From contig JAEDJA010000023.1 of NCBI GenBank assembly GCA_016296575.1, positions 1 through 41,042 of the forward strand: DNA of 41,042 bases, written 5' to 3'. Below are positions 40,963-41,042 of this stretch, piece after piece. The position numbers and the translations under genes were made by a program. The notes below the pieces were generated by a model that worked only from the letters and a program-made list of their open reading frames with translations, was not told the origin of the DNA and ran no database searches. Each line of letters opens with the position of its first letter. Within the stretch, counting starts at the first letter, position 1. Origin of the DNA: Treponema sp. GTDB lineage: Bacteria; Spirochaetota; Spirochaetia; Treponematales; Treponemataceae.

Positions 40963-41042
40963 ATGACTTGTGAATGTGTTATTGCTTTGGTAACTTGTGT
41001 TGCCACAATAATTACTACAGTTATAGCAGTACTCTCTTATCT
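40963..41042 (+). CDS. Small hydrophobic holin-like toxin candidate (module 2, cut by window end)
   Basis: Twenty-six codons are visible before the window ends: MTCECVIALVTCVATII then TTVIAVLSY, one membrane helix like the module 1 peptide but with three Cys. GGGAGG (40950-40955) lies 7 nt before the ATG. The C-terminus and any antisense gene lie outside the window. Confidence 0.55.
   Translation, partial: MTCECVIALVTCVATIITTVIAVLSY

Overview
The window looks like the chromosome of a gut- or rumen-type spirochete, most likely a Treponema. It carries the paired TIGR03546/TIGR03545 genes typical of spirochetes, a bactofilin, a FliL-like protein, signal-peptide-bearing outer-membrane barrels ending in Phe, moderate-to-low GC and AT-rich intergenic DNA. 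The placement rests on protein-family recognition, not on a search.

Layout. 1-449: an AT-rich flank with 83-bp-periodic dyad repeats and a transposase remnant. 450-1877: a major outer-membrane barrel on the minus strand, divergent from a serine recombinase (1958-2569). 2614-7846: an envelope and cytoskeleton block (TIGR03546, TIGR03545, bactofilin, a TPR protein) followed by an MtaB-type tRNA methylthiotransferase. 7914-11984 (minus): a RarA fusion protein, a lipoprotein and a small outer-membrane barrel. 12169-25335: a large carbohydrate-uptake locus with two solute-binding proteins, two pairs of ABC permeases, and three membrane or periplasmic accessory proteins (NHL/TPR, YIP1, DUF5696), but no ATPase. 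25534-27767: an unrecognised gene translationally coupled to cstA. 27792-28023: a hairpin-rich mobile-element-like insertion. 28094-31661: a CE1-like esterase, a GH43 enzyme and a second esterase, together suggesting xylan side-chain and xylooligosaccharide use. 31730-39668: housekeeping genes (acyl-CoA carboxylase beta, adk, a LysM protein, an ornithine carbamoyltransferase, an ACT protein, dGTPase, a FliL-like protein, hflX). 39798-39870: tRNA-Lys(CTT). 39880-41042: a degenerate region with an AAA_14/DUF4143 pseudogene and, at the window edge, two tandem copies of what looks like a type I toxin-antitoxin module.

How the genes fit together. The sugar locus and the esterase/GH43 group share a 13-bp LacI-type palindromic site in opposite orientation (23811-23823 and 28063-28075), so they may form one regulon. 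Extracellular deacetylation or deferuloylation and GH43 cleavage would supply the oligosaccharides taken up by the two importers, with the ATPase presumably encoded elsewhere.

Most notable non-coding signals. (1) The tandem holin-like-toxin modules at 40467-41042 have homologous leaders, a Shine-Dalgarno-sequestering helix, a hairpin with compensatory changes between copies, and a near-consensus antisense promoter. (2) A 150-nt rod-like structured element at 34050-34199 has a C-rich anti-Shine-Dalgarno apical loop. (3) Several genes have a near-consensus sigma-70 promoter whose -10 ends 6-8 nt before the ATG, which implies leaderless mRNAs.
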